Source: Streptomyces zhaozhouensis
GTDB taxonomy: Bacteria; Actinomycetota; Actinomycetes; Streptomycetales; Streptomycetaceae
NCBI RefSeq assembly: GCF_900230195.1
Contig: NZ_OCNE01000006.1
Coordinates: forward strand, 124,001-188,000
Reading direction: 5' to 3'
Length of the DNA stretch: 64,000 nucleotides
Numbering within the stretch: the stretch's first letter is position 1; the number at the start of each line of letters is the position of its first letter. The notes beneath the pieces were generated by a model. That model had not been told where the DNA came from, did not search any database, and was given only the letters and a program-made list of their open reading frames with translations. Below are positions 17,947 to 26,439 of this stretch, one piece after another. The translations under genes were made by a program, and so were the position numbers.

Positions 17947-18765
17947 GTGCCCGCCGTGACCTCCGCACCCGCCTCCCCCGAGGGGTCACGCAGGGAGCGG
18001 GAGACCCGCAGGCTGCCGGCGTATCCGCCCGGTGCCGTGGAGGCACCGTTCGTGATCAGGTGCTACGACGAGGTCGTGGAGTGCGACACCACCTGGGACG
18101 CGCACTCCCATCGCTCGCACGAGTTGCTGTGGAACGAGCGGGGCGCCTCCACGGCCGTGGTGGGTTCGCGGGTGTGGACCATCACGCCGACGTTGGGGCT
18201 GTGGATGCCGGCCGGCACGCTCCACTCGGGGTCGGCGATAGCGGGAACCTGGTTCCGGGCCAGCTTCTTCGGCTTCGTCGGCACCACCTCGATCTCCGAC
18301 GTGCCGGTGGCCGTGGAGATCACCCCGCTGCTGCGGCTGCTGCTGGAGCGGCTCGCCGAGCCCGACCTCCCACCGGCCTCGCGCTCGGTGACCGAGGCGA
18401 TGGTGCTGGACGTGGTCACGCCGTCCCCGCACGCGCTGTTGACCAGGATGCCGGTCTCGCCGCTGCTGCGCCCGATCGCCGAAGCGGTCCGGGAGAACCC
18501 CGGCGACCAGCGGACCCTCGCCCGCTGGGCGTCCGAGCTCGGGGTGAGCTCCCGGACCGTGGCGCGCGCGTTCACCGCCGAGACCGGCACCAGCTTCGTG
18601 CGCTGGGTCGCCTCGGTGCGCGCCCGGCACGCCGTGGAGTTGCTCACACGCGGCTGGGAGGTCGACGCCGTCGCCCAGGCCGTCGGCTACCAGTCGGCGA
18701 GCGCCTTCGGCGCGGCCTTCCGCCGCACAACTGGCTTGACTCCAGGGGCGTTTCGATCCCGTTGA
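17947..18765 (+). CDS. AraC-family transcriptional regulator
   Basis: A 272-residue regulator. The N-terminal cupin-like sensing region (about 35-150) includes WDAHSHRSHELLWNERG and LWMPAGTLHSG. The C-terminal AraC DNA-binding domain (about 175-272) carries two helix-turn-helix units: TLARWASELGVSSRTVARAF and EVDAVAQAVGYQSASAFGAAFRRTTGLTPG. The AraC position next to a siderophore operon suggests that it may respond to a siderophore or metal state, although the iron box is the clearer control. GTG 17947 is used; the in-frame GTG at 17956 is an alternative. Confidence 0.9.
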   Translation: MPAVTSAPASPEGSRRERETRRLPAYPPGAVEAPFVIRCYDEVVECDTTWDAHSHRSHELLWNERGASTAVVGSRVWTITPTLGLWMPAGTLHSGSAIAGTWFRASFFGFVGTTSISDVPVAVEITPLLRLLLERLAEPDLPPASRSVTEAMVLDVVTPSPHALLTRMPVSPLLRPIAEAVRENPGDQRTLARWASELGVSSRTVARAFTAETGTSFVRWVASVRARHAVELLTRGWEVDAVAQAVGYQSASAFGAAFRRTTGLTPGAFRSR

Positions 18766-18893
18766 GGCCCCGGGGGCGGCCGACGGGGGCGACCACCGCG
18801 GCCGTTCGCCCGCCCGAACGCTGTCCCGTTCGCTACAGCGGCTGTCCCGAAAGGCCGATTGCGACACCCGCACCACTCTCCTAAGGTACCGGG

Positions 18894-18912
18894 CAAGGTA
18901 AGCCTTACCTAA
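18894..18912. promoter_or_regulatory. Iron box for a DmdR1/IdeR-type repressor
   Basis: CAAGGTAAGCCTTACCTAA is a near-perfect 19-bp palindrome matching the actinobacterial iron box (TTAGGTTAGGCTAACCTAA type, read on either strand). It lies about 100 bp upstream of the siderophore-binding lipoprotein gene. DmdR1/IdeR with Fe(II) would repress the operon when iron is plentiful. Confidence 0.88.
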
Positions 18913-19009
18913 CCCCCTCCCTCAGTGCGGTGCACCGCTCCACGGCCGCGTCCCGCGGCCCGTTGTGTGAGGTCCTGCACCCAGACCCACGGAAGTGGAG
19001 CACGGAACG

Positions 19010-20080
19010 ATGCGTTCACCCCGCCTCCCCCTACTCGCCGTGGCGGCGGTCCTGTTGGGGCTCACCGCCTGCGGCTCCTCCGACTCCGACGGCGACGACG
19101 CCTCGGGCTCCGACTCGGGTTCGGGCGCCGGGGGCGAGAACCCGGGCGGCGACTCCGGCGCGTTCCCCCTCACCATCGAGCACGCCCTCGGCGAGACCAC
19201 CCTGGAGTCCAAGCCGGAGCGGGTGGCCACCGTCAACTGGGCCAACCACGAGGTGCCGCTGGCCCTCGGCGTCGTCCCCGTCGGCATGGCCGCCGCGAAC
19301 TTCGGCGACGATGACGACGACGGCGTGCTGCCATGGGTGAGCGAGCGGCTGGAGGAGTTGGACGCCGAGACGCCCGTGCTCTTCGACGAGACCGACGGCA
19401 TCGACTTCGAGGCCGTCGCCGACACCCAGCCCGACGTGATCCTCGCCGCCTACTCCGGTCTCACCGAGCAGGACTACGAGACGCTCAGCGAGATCGCCCC
19501 CGTCGTCGCCTACCCCGACGCCCCCTGGGCGACCCCGTGGCGGGAGATCGTCCGCGTCAACAGCCAGGCCATCGGCATGGCGGACGAGGGCGAGGAGATG
19601 ATCACCGACATCGAGGGCCAGATCGAGGCCACCGTCGCCGACTACCCGCAGCTGGAGGGGAAGTCCGCGATGTTCATGACGCATGTCGACCCCAACGACG
19701 TGAGCCAGGTCGGCTTCTACACCACGCACGACACCAGGACCCTCTTCTTCGAGGACCTGGGCATGACCACCCCGGAGAGCATCGCCACCGCCTCCGAGGG
19801 CACCGACCAGTTCGCGCTGACCCGCAGCGCCGAGCAGATCGACCTCTTCGACGACGTCGACATCATCACCGGATACGGCGACGAGACCGGCGAGTTGCTC
19901 CAGACGCTGGAGAACGACCCGCTGCTGTCGCGCATCCCGGCCGTCGAGCGCGGCTCGGTCTTCCTGCTGCCGGGCAGCACCCCGCTGGCCACGGCCGCCA
20001 ACCCCACGCCGCTGTCGATCTCCTGGGTGCTGGAGGACTACGTGGCGGCACTCGCCGAGGCAGCGGAACACGTCGAATGA
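19010..20080 (+). CDS. Ferric-siderophore ABC transporter, substrate-binding lipoprotein
   Basis: A 356-residue lipoprotein with a lipobox LTAC (Cys21) and an acidic Ser/Gly/Asp-rich linker, followed by a class III periplasmic-binding fold (FecB/FhuD-like). Motifs include the PERVATVNWANHEVPLALGV opening, EAVADTQPDVILAAYSG, and the long-helix region. It captures iron-loaded siderophore at the outer membrane face and passes it to the two permeases. I chose ATG 19010, directly before the hydrophobic core, with GGAG upstream. The next gene overlaps by ATGA, and an iron box precedes the operon. Confidence 0.93.
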   Translation: MRSPRLPLLAVAAVLLGLTACGSSDSDGDDASGSDSGSGAGGENPGGDSGAFPLTIEHALGETTLESKPERVATVNWANHEVPLALGVVPVGMAAANFGDDDDDGVLPWVSERLEELDAETPVLFDETDGIDFEAVADTQPDVILAAYSGLTEQDYETLSEIAPVVAYPDAPWATPWREIVRVNSQAIGMADEGEEMITDIEGQIEATVADYPQLEGKSAMFMTHVDPNDVSQVGFYTTHDTRTLFFEDLGMTTPESIATASEGTDQFALTRSAEQIDLFDDVDIITGYGDETGELLQTLENDPLLSRIPAVERGSVFLLPGSTPLATAANPTPLSISWVLEDYVAALAEAAEHVE

Positions 20081-21153
20081 CGGACGCCGCCCCTACCACG
20101 GCGGCCCCCACCGCGGCGGCCCCGACCGAACGCCAGCCGGACGCCGCCCCCGCGCGGCGTCCGGCGCGCGTGCGGCTGCTGTGGCTGCTGGCCGTGGTCG
20201 CGGTGCTGGCCGCGACGGCGCTGGCCTCGTTCGCCTTCGGCTCGCGCACCGTGCCCTGGTCGGACGTGCTCGCCGCGCTCGGCGGCGCGAAGGACTCGCT
20301 GGAACAGGCGGCCGTCGCCAAACGCGTGCCCCGCACGCTGCTGGCGGTGCTCGTCGGCGCGGCGCTCGGCCTGGCCGGCGCGGTGATGCAGGGCGTGACC
20401 CGCAACCCGCTGGCCGACCCCGGCATCCTCGGCGTCAACATGGGCGCCTCGCTCGCGGTCGTCACGGGCGTCGCCTACTTCGGGCTGACGTCGCCCACCG
20501 GCTACGTCTGGGTGGCGATGGCCGGCGCCGCCGTCGCGGCCGGCTTCGTCTACACCGTCGGCTCCCTCGGGCGCGGCGGCGCCACCCCGCTGAAGCTGGC
20601 GCTGGCCGGGGCCGCCACGTCGGCCGCGTTCGCGTCGCTGGTCAGCGCCGTGATGCTGCCGCGCAACGACATCGCGGGCGGCTTCCGGCTCTGGCAGGTC
20701 GGCGGCGTGGGCGGCGCGAGCTACGAACGGCTGGGCCACATCTGGCCGTTCCTCGCCGTCGGCTTCGCGCTCTGCCTGCTGTCGGCCAGGGCGCTGAACT
20801 CGTTGGCGCTCGGCGACGAACTCGCCGCCGGCCTCGGCGAACACGTGGGCAGGGCGCGGGCGACGGCCGCCGTCGGCGCCGTGGTGCTGTGCGGAACGGC
20901 GACCGCCGCCGCGGGGCCGATCGCGTTCGTCGGGCTGGTCGTGCCGCACGCCTGCCGGCTGCTGGTCGGTGTCGACCACCGCTGGCTGCTGCCGTTCTCC
21001 GCGCTGGCCGGCGCGACGCTGCTCACGGCGGCCGACGTGGTCGGGCGCGTGATCGCCCGCCCGGCCGAGGTCGAGGTGGGCATCGTGACGGCGCTGCTCG
21101 GCGCGCCGTTCTTCCTGCACATCGTCCGCCGTCAGAAGGTGCGTGCCCTGTGA
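20077..21153 (+). CDS. Ferric-siderophore ABC transporter permease (FecCD family), subunit 1
   Basis: A 358-residue polytopic membrane protein after a Thr/Ala/Pro-rich cytoplasmic start. It shows the FecCD signatures RLPRT-like KRVPRTLLAVLVGAALGLAGAVMQ, RNPLADPGILGVN and GPIAFVGLVVPH. It pairs with the next gene as the heterodimeric channel for siderophore import. It starts with the ATGA overlap at the lipoprotein stop and ends with a GTGA overlap with its partner, so expression is tightly coupled. Confidence 0.94.
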   Translation: MTDAAPTTAAPTAAAPTERQPDAAPARRPARVRLLWLLAVVAVLAATALASFAFGSRTVPWSDVLAALGGAKDSLEQAAVAKRVPRTLLAVLVGAALGLAGAVMQGVTRNPLADPGILGVNMGASLAVVTGVAYFGLTSPTGYVWVAMAGAAVAAGFVYTVGSLGRGGATPLKLALAGAATSAAFASLVSAVMLPRNDIAGGFRLWQVGGVGGASYERLGHIWPFLAVGFALCLLSARALNSLALGDELAAGLGEHVGRARATAAVGAVVLCGTATAAAGPIAFVGLVVPHACRLLVGVDHRWLLPFSALAGATLLTAADVVGRVIARPAEVEVGIVTALLGAPFFLHIVRRQKVRAL

Positions 21154-22205
21154 GCGCCCCCGTCACGAGCCCGCCGTCGGCCACGCTGCGCGCCGTCGTC
21201 CGGGGCAGGAGCCGGCGCGCCGCGCGGCGCCGCCTCGTCGTCCTGGTCCTGCTGGTGCTCGTGGTGGCCGGGTTCGCCGCGAGCCTGATGTACGGGCAGA
21301 CGTACTACCCGCCCGGCGAGGTGCTGCGGGTGATCGGGGGCGAACAGGTGCCGGGCGCCTCGTTCACCGTCGGCCGGCTGCGGCTGCCGCGCGCGGTGTT
21401 GGCCGTCGTCGCCGGGTTCAGCTTCGGGCTGGCCGGCGTCACGTTCCAGACGATGCTGCGCAACCCGCTGGCCAGCCCCGACATCATCGGCATCAGCGCG
21501 GGCGCCAGCGCCGCCGCGGCCATCGCCATCGTGACGCTGTCGCTGAGCGGAACGGCCGTCTCGGTGCTGGCGATCGGCGCCGGCCTCGGCGTCGCGCTGC
21601 TGGTCTACGGGCTGGCGTTCAAGGACGGCGTGGTCGGCACCCGGCTGATCCTGATCGGCATCGGGATCTCGGCGATGCTCGACAGCGTCACCTCCTACGT
21701 GCTCTCCCGCGCCGCCGAGTGGGACCTCCAGGAGGCGATGCGCTGGCTGACCGGCAGCCTCAACGGCACCACCTGGGAGGAGACCGTGCCGGCCGTGGTC
21801 GCGCTGGCCGTGCTCGCGCCGGTGCTGCTGGCATGCGGCCGCGACCTGTCGGCGCTGCGGCTCGGCGACGACACGGCCGCCGCGCTCGGGGTGCGCGTCG
21901 AGCGCACCAGGATCACGCTGATCGTCGCGGCCGTCGGGCTGATCGCCTTCGCGACGGCGGCGGCCGGGCCGATCGCGTTCGTCGCGTTCCTCTCCGGGCC
22001 GATCGCGGCCCGACTGGTGGGACCCGGCAGCTCGCTGCTGGTCCCCGCCGGTCTCGTGGGGGCGCTGCTGGTGCTCTCGGCGGACTTCGTCGGGCAGTTC
22101 GCGTTCGCCCACCGCTACCCCGTCGGGGTCGTCACCGGGGTGCTCGGCGCGCCCTATCTCCTCTATCTGATCATCCGCACCCACCGGTCGGGAGGCTCGC
22201 TGTGA
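21150..22205 (+). CDS. Ferric-siderophore ABC transporter permease (FecCD family), subunit 2
   Basis: A 351-residue second permease starting at GTG 21150 within the stop of the first. It has the signatures RLPRAVLAVVAGFSFGLAGVTFQ, RNPLASPDIIGISAGAS and GPIAFVAFLSGPIA. As is usual for the FepG-type partner, it carries a different N-terminal tail (VSAPVTSPPSA, then an Arg-rich stretch). It is coupled by GTGA to the ATPase gene that follows. Confidence 0.94.
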   Translation: MSAPVTSPPSATLRAVVRGRSRRAARRRLVVLVLLVLVVAGFAASLMYGQTYYPPGEVLRVIGGEQVPGASFTVGRLRLPRAVLAVVAGFSFGLAGVTFQTMLRNPLASPDIIGISAGASAAAAIAIVTLSLSGTAVSVLAIGAGLGVALLVYGLAFKDGVVGTRLILIGIGISAMLDSVTSYVLSRAAEWDLQEAMRWLTGSLNGTTWEETVPAVVALAVLAPVLLACGRDLSALRLGDDTAAALGVRVERTRITLIVAAVGLIAFATAAAGPIAFVAFLSGPIAARLVGPGSSLLVPAGLVGALLVLSADFVGQFAFAHRYPVGVVTGVLGAPYLLYLIIRTHRSGGSL

Positions 22206-23050
22206 CCTTGACCCACCGCCTCGCCGCCGAGCGTCTGACGCTCGGCTACGGCGACCGCGTCGTCATCTCCTCCCTCGACCTGGCGGTGCCGCCGGGCGAG
22301 ATCACGGTGATCGTCGGCGCCAACGCCTGCGGCAAGTCGACGCTGCTGCGGTCGATGACCAGGCTGCTGGCCCCGCGCGAGGGCCGGGTCGTGCTGGACG
22401 GCAAGGCGGTGCACCGGCTGCCGGCGAAGGAACTCGCCCGCACGCTGGGCCTGCTGCCGCAGTCGCCGGTGGCGCCCGAGGGCATCACCGTCTCCGACCT
22501 GGTGGGTCGGGGGCGCCACCCGCACCAGGGCGTCTTCTCGCGCTGGAACGCGGAGGACGACGCGGCGGTCGCGGCGGCGCTGGACGCCACCCACACCGCG
22601 GAGCTCGCCGACCGCGCCGTCGACGAACTCTCCGGCGGGCAGCGGCAACGGGTCTGGATCGCGATGGCGTTGGCGCAGCAGACGGACCTGCTGCTGCTGG
22701 ACGAGCCGACGACGTTTCTCGACGCGAGCCACCAGGTCGAGGTGCTCGACCTGCTGACCGACCTCAACCACGCGCGCGGCACCACGATCGTCATGGTGCT
22801 GCACGACCTCAACCTCGCGGCCCGGTACGCGGACCATCTGATCGCCGTCGCGGACGGCGCGCTGCACGCGGCGGGGGCGCCGCGCGAGGTGCTCACGGAG
22901 ACGACCGTCAAGGCGGTCTTCGGTCTGGACAGCCGGGTGATCGAGGACCCGGTCTCCGGCCGCCCCCTGATGCTCCCGATCGGCCGCCACCACAGCGGCC
23001 CGCCCGGCGGCGGGCCGAAGGCCACCGGCCCGGACCCCGCGCACGGGTAG
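22202..23050 (+). CDS. Ferric-siderophore ABC transporter ATP-binding protein
   Basis: A 282-residue FepC/FhuC-type ATPase. Walker A GANACGKST is at about 39-47, the Q-loop at LLPQSP, the signature at ELSGGQRQR, Walker B at LLLLDEPTTFLD, and the switch His at MVLHDLN. It powers the permease pair encoded just upstream. It starts at GTG 22202, overlapping the previous stop by 4 bp, and closes the four-gene operon. The C-terminal Gly/Pro-rich tail is longer than the family core and probably not functional. Confidence 0.95.
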   Translation: MTLTHRLAAERLTLGYGDRVVISSLDLAVPPGEITVIVGANACGKSTLLRSMTRLLAPREGRVVLDGKAVHRLPAKELARTLGLLPQSPVAPEGITVSDLVGRGRHPHQGVFSRWNAEDDAAVAAALDATHTAELADRAVDELSGGQRQRVWIAMALAQQTDLLLLDEPTTFLDASHQVEVLDLLTDLNHARGTTIVMVLHDLNLAARYADHLIAVADGALHAAGAPREVLTETTVKAVFGLDSRVIEDPVSGRPLMLPIGRHHSGPPGGGPKATGPDPAHG

Positions 23051-23253
23051 TCGGCCGACCCCGCCCCCGCCCCCGCGCGCCGCTCAAGGCCGTCACCGGC
23101 CGAACGAAAACCCCAACGCGGGACCCGGGGAACCGCGCGACCAGCGGCCCGCCGCCCCGCGGACGAGCGGCGGCCACCGTCCGGGAACCCGGGCGGGGGG
23201 AGGGCGGGCGTACCATCGGTGGCGTCCGAGAAGCGAGGGGAGGGTGGCTCACG

Positions 23254-23826
23254 ATGGCCAGTCGGGAAGCGCAACTGGTGGAGCTGGTCGACGCGGACGG
23301 TGGGCCCACCGGCTCCGCGACGGTCGCCGACGCGCACACCGCGCCGGGGCGGCTGCACCGCGCGTTCTCGGTGCTGCTGCTGGACACCGAGGGGCGGATG
23401 CTGCTTCAGCGGCGGGCCGCCGTCAAGACGAGGTTCGCGCTGCGCTGGGCCAACGCCTGCTGCGGCCACCCCACGCCGGGCGACTCGCTGATCGAGGACG
23501 CCGCGCTGCGGCTCCGCGAGGAGATCGGCGTGCGCGACACGGCGCTGCACCGCGCCGGCGTCTACGTGTACCGGGCCGAGGACCCCGCGACCGGCCGGGT
23601 GGAGCACGAGTACGACCACGTGCTGGTCGGCCGCGTGCCGGTGGGCGCGGAGCTGCGGCCCGATCCGGAGGAGGTCGCGGAGGTCCGCTGGGTCGCGCCC
23701 GGCCTGCTGCGGGACGAACTCGCCGAGACCCCGGACCGTTTCGCGCCCTGGCTCGGCGGCGTGCTGAACGTGGCGACCGACGCCGCCCCCCGCCTCCCCG
23801 AGGCGGCCGCGCTCGCGACGGAGTGA
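23254..23826 (+). CDS. idi: Isopentenyl-diphosphate delta-isomerase, type I
   Basis: A 190-residue type I IDI that interconverts IPP and DMAPP for terpenoid and carotenoid synthesis. It has the Nudix-like core: NACCGHPTPGDS with the active-site Cys, REEIGV for metal binding, and EYDHVLVGR. Length matches actinobacterial IDI (about 190-200). GAGGGGAGGG precedes ATG 23254. No other isoprenoid gene lies beside it, so it seems free-standing. It converges with the conservon through a shared hairpin. Confidence 0.93.
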   Translation: MASREAQLVELVDADGGPTGSATVADAHTAPGRLHRAFSVLLLDTEGRMLLQRRAAVKTRFALRWANACCGHPTPGDSLIEDAALRLREEIGVRDTALHRAGVYVYRAEDPATGRVEHEYDHVLVGRVPVGAELRPDPEEVAEVRWVAPGLLRDELAETPDRFAPWLGGVLNVATDAAPRLPEAAALATE

Positions 23827-23833
23827 GGCGCGA

Positions 23834-23861
23834 CGGCCGCCGATCGGGACGACGGCGGCCG
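23834..23861. terminator. Bidirectional hairpin between idi and the P450 gene
   Basis: CGGCCGCCG at 23834-23842 pairs with CGGCGGCCG at 23853-23861 around a 10-nt loop. It lies in the 46-bp gap between two convergent genes and can stop both transcripts. Confidence 0.7.
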
Positions 23862-23872
23862 CGAGCCCCCGC

Positions 23873-25066
23873 TCACAGCCCGGTCAGCGGGCTGAAGCGG
23901 ACCGGCAGATGCGTCAGGGCACGGTGGAAGGGCCCCGGCCGCCACAGCAGTTCCGACGGGTGGCAGGTCAGCTCCATGTCCGTGAGATGGCTGGTCAGCT
24001 GCTCGATGGCGGTGATCGCGATCAGCAGCGCCGGCTGGCGCGCCGGGCAGCCGTGCGGGCCGGCCGCCCAGGCCAGGTGCGCGTTGTCCCCGGAGCGCGG
24101 CAGGTCGTGGCCGACCGGTGGCCGCGACTGGAGGTTGGCGGCGGCATAGGAGACCAGCACCAGCTCGCCGGCGCGCAACTGGCGGCCGTGGAAGACGGTG
24201 TCGTAACGGGGGTAGTGCGCCGAGAAGTTGGCGATCGGCGGGTCCTGCCACAGCACCTCGTTGATCGCCTCGTGGGCGGTCATCGCGCCGCCGTAGAGCG
24301 AGCCCGCGTACCGCGGGTCGGTCAGCATGTGCAGCAGCGCGTTGCCGATCAGATTGGTGCTGGGCTCGTGGCCGGCGCTCATGGTGAGGGTGATCTGGCG
24401 GATCACCTCGTCGTTCTCCAGCCCCGCCGGGTGGGCGATGAACCAGGAGATCAGGTCCCGGCGCGGGCGGGCCCGGCGGTCGGCGACCAGGCGGGTCACG
24501 ACGGCGACCAGGTCGGCGTAGGCGGCGGCGGCGTTGCCGGCCGAGTTCATCATCCCGGCGATGCCGTTGACCAGCCGTTCGCTGTCCTCCTCGGGGACGC
24601 CGAACCAGCTGTTGAAGACGTGCAGCGGGAGCTGCCGCGCGTACTGCGTCATCAGGTCGGCGTGGCCGGTCGCCGCGAAGTCCCTGATCAGCCGCTGCGC
24701 GGCCGTGGAGACCTGGCGTTGCAGCACGTGCGGCTCGATCAGCCCGAGGCTGTCGGTGATGGCCGCGCGGTAGCGGGCGTGGACGTCGCCGTCGCTGAAG
24801 AGCGCGGTGGGCCGGTAGGCGAGCATCGGCAGGATCGGCGAGTCCTGCGGGACGGTGGTCTGCCAGCCGCGCGGGTCCTTGGAGAACGTGTAGGTGTCGC
24901 GCAGCAGGTCGAGCGCCGCCTGGTAGTCGATGACCAGCTGGGCCCGCACGCCGGGCGCCAACTCGACCGGCGCCACGGGGCCGTGCACCCGAAGCCGCTC
25001 GTAGTGGCCTGCCGGGTCGGCCGCGAAGTCCGGGCCGTAGAGGGCGAGCGGGGTCGAGGTGGTCAT
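23873..25066 (-). CDS. cvnE: Conservon cytochrome P450 (CvnE-type)
   Basis: A 397-residue P450 closing a conservon. The oxygen-binding helix reads TMSAGHEPSTN and the heme-binding loop WAAGPHGCPAR, with ligand Cys340. The canonical F of FxxGxHxCxG is replaced by W-A-A, a variation common in this subfamily. The substrate is unknown. ATG 25066 overlaps the stop of the GTPase gene (ATGA). P450-containing conservons include the RarABCDE system that affects aerial growth and antibiotic production in S. coelicolor. Confidence 0.93.
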   Translation of the reverse strand: MTTSTPLALYGPDFAADPAGHYERLRVHGPVAPVELAPGVRAQLVIDYQAALDLLRDTYTFSKDPRGWQTTVPQDSPILPMLAYRPTALFSDGDVHARYRAAITDSLGLIEPHVLQRQVSTAAQRLIRDFAATGHADLMTQYARQLPLHVFNSWFGVPEEDSERLVNGIAGMMNSAGNAAAAYADLVAVVTRLVADRRARPRRDLISWFIAHPAGLENDEVIRQITLTMSAGHEPSTNLIGNALLHMLTDPRYAGSLYGGAMTAHEAINEVLWQDPPIANFSAHYPRYDTVFHGRQLRAGELVLVSYAAANLQSRPPVGHDLPRSGDNAHLAWAAGPHGCPARQPALLIAITAIEQLTSHLTDMELTCHPSELLWRPGPFHRALTHLPVRFSPLTGL

Positions 25067-25665
25067 GGCCGGTCCTCGGGTAGTCGGGTCAGTACGTGCT
25101 CGGCCAGGGCGATCAACGGCTCCACGCTGCTGCGGCGTTCGCGCGCGTCGCACTGCACCAGCGGGGTACTCGGGTGCAGGTCGAGGTGTTTGCGGAGCAC
25201 CTCGTCACCGTAGGTGGGCGCGTCGGGGAAGCGGTTGACGGCGACCGCGTAGGGCAGCCCCTGCTCCTCGACCATGTCCATGACGGGGAACGAGTCGCCC
25301 AGCCGCCGCGTGTCGGCCAGCACCAACGCGCCCAGCGCCCCGCGCGCGATGTCCTCCCAGAGCGGGAAGAACCGCTCCTGTCCCGGCGTGCCGAAGAGGT
25401 AGAGCACCAGCTCGCCGGGGACGGTGAGCCGGCCGAAGTCGACGGCGACGGTGGTCGTCGTCTTGTCCGGCACGCCGGCGAGGTCGTCGTGCCCGGCGCT
25501 GGTCTCGGTCATCGCCTCCTCGGTGTGCAGGGGAGGGATCTCGGAGAGGGTCCGGATCAAGGTGGTCTTGCCCACTCCGAACGGGCCGGTGACCACCAGC
25601 TTCATCAGGGTCTGTCCGCCGGCTGGCAGGTATCCGACCAGGTCAACGGAGGGTGCGGAGTCCAA
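25063..25665 (-). CDS. cvnD: Conservon small GTPase (CvnD)
   Basis: A 200-residue GTPase of the prokaryotic Ras-like (MglA/Rag-related) kind. The P-loop is GPFGVGKTT (about 27-35). Later motifs are a G3-like FGTPGQERF and the G4 segment AVNRFPD (NKxD variant). It should cycle with the roadblock protein CvnB and the CvnA kinase-like protein at the membrane. The start is TTG 25665, giving a 23-bp overlap with the preceding DUF742 gene, as is usual in conservons. Confidence 0.93.
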   Translation of the reverse strand: MDSAPSVDLVGYLPAGGQTLMKLVVTGPFGVGKTTLIRTLSEIPPLHTEEAMTETSAGHDDLAGVPDKTTTTVAVDFGRLTVPGELVLYLFGTPGQERFFPLWEDIARGALGALVLADTRRLGDSFPVMDMVEEQGLPYAVAVNRFPDAPTYGDEVLRKHLDLHPSTPLVQCDARERRSSVEPLIALAEHVLTRLPEDRP

Positions 25666-26014
25666 CGAGAAGCCTCTCCACGAGCGAACGGTCTATCTCT
25701 TGCGCCCGGGGCACCGGTCCCCGCGCGTGCAGGTGGCCGCTTTCGATCAGATCGGCCGCGACGACCACGGTGGCGCTGACCGGCAGCCCCAGATGGGCGG
25801 CGCACTCGACCAGGCTGAGGGAACCGGGAGCTAACAGGGCGCACAGCCGGTGGTGTTCGGGCCCGATCCCCGCGGTGGCCTCGGGTGTCTCGGTGAGCTT
25901 CGCGTCGGCCAGGGTCAGCACGGAGAGCCGGTCCAGGTCCGCGCGCGAGGTCAGCTGCCGCCCGCCGGTGACCAGATAGGCGGGGACGAGTCGGCGTCGG
26001 GGCGCACGGCTCAT
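25643..26014 (-). CDS. cvnC: Conservon DUF742 protein (CvnC)
   Basis: A 123-residue DUF742 protein with a winged-helix-like core: RLVPAYLVTGGR, HHRLCALLAPGSLSLVECAAHLGLPVSATVVVAADLIESGHL. It is the third component of the conservon complex and lacks enzymatic motifs. The start ATG 26014 forms an ATGA overlap with the stop of the roadblock gene. Confidence 0.93.
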   Translation of the reverse strand: MSRAPRRRLVPAYLVTGGRQLTSRADLDRLSVLTLADAKLTETPEATAGIGPEHHRLCALLAPGSLSLVECAAHLGLPVSATVVVAADLIESGHLHARGPVPRAQEIDRSLVERLLVGLRTLR

Positions 26015-26439
26015 GGCCTGGTGGTGGCATCCGGCTGGCGGGCTGGGGTGGACATGGCCCTGGCCAGCGCGGCGACCTGCACCTGCATCTGGTAGGCGAT
26101 GTTGCCCAGTTGGGCATCGGGTTCGGCGAAGAGCGCGAGCGAGGTGTTCTTCCCGGCGGGCACGACGATGGCGAAGCCCTGCTCGGACTCGACGACGGTC
26201 TGCTGGAGCCCGGGGGCCTCCCGTTCGGTGAACGCGGTGGTGAAGGCGCGGGCCGCGGCGTGCAGGGTCGCCGTCATCGCGGCCACCCGTTCCGCCGACG
26301 CCCTGCCGAGCCCGGGGGAGCTGCCCTCGACCAGTCCGTCGCCGGTCGCGATCACCGCGTGGCGGACGCCCGGCAGTTCCAGCAGCGGCGTCAGGACCCA
26401 GGCGAGGCCGTCCGCCGAACGGGCTTGGGGGGTGTTCAC
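26011..26439 (-). CDS. cvnB: Conservon roadblock/LC7 protein (CvnB)
   Basis: A 142-residue roadblock/LC7-fold protein: LAWVLTPLLELPGVRHAVIATGDGLVEGSS, then ERVAAMTATLHAAARAF and the strand GFAIVVPAGKNTSLALFAEPDAQLGNIAYQM. It is thought to act as a GTPase-regulating dimer for CvnD. GTG 26439 overlaps the CvnA stop (GTGA). Confidence 0.94.
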   Translation of the reverse strand: MNTPQARSADGLAWVLTPLLELPGVRHAVIATGDGLVEGSSPGLGRASAERVAAMTATLHAAARAFTTAFTEREAPGLQQTVVESEQGFAIVVPAGKNTSLALFAEPDAQLGNIAYQMQVQVAALARAMSTPARQPDATTRP

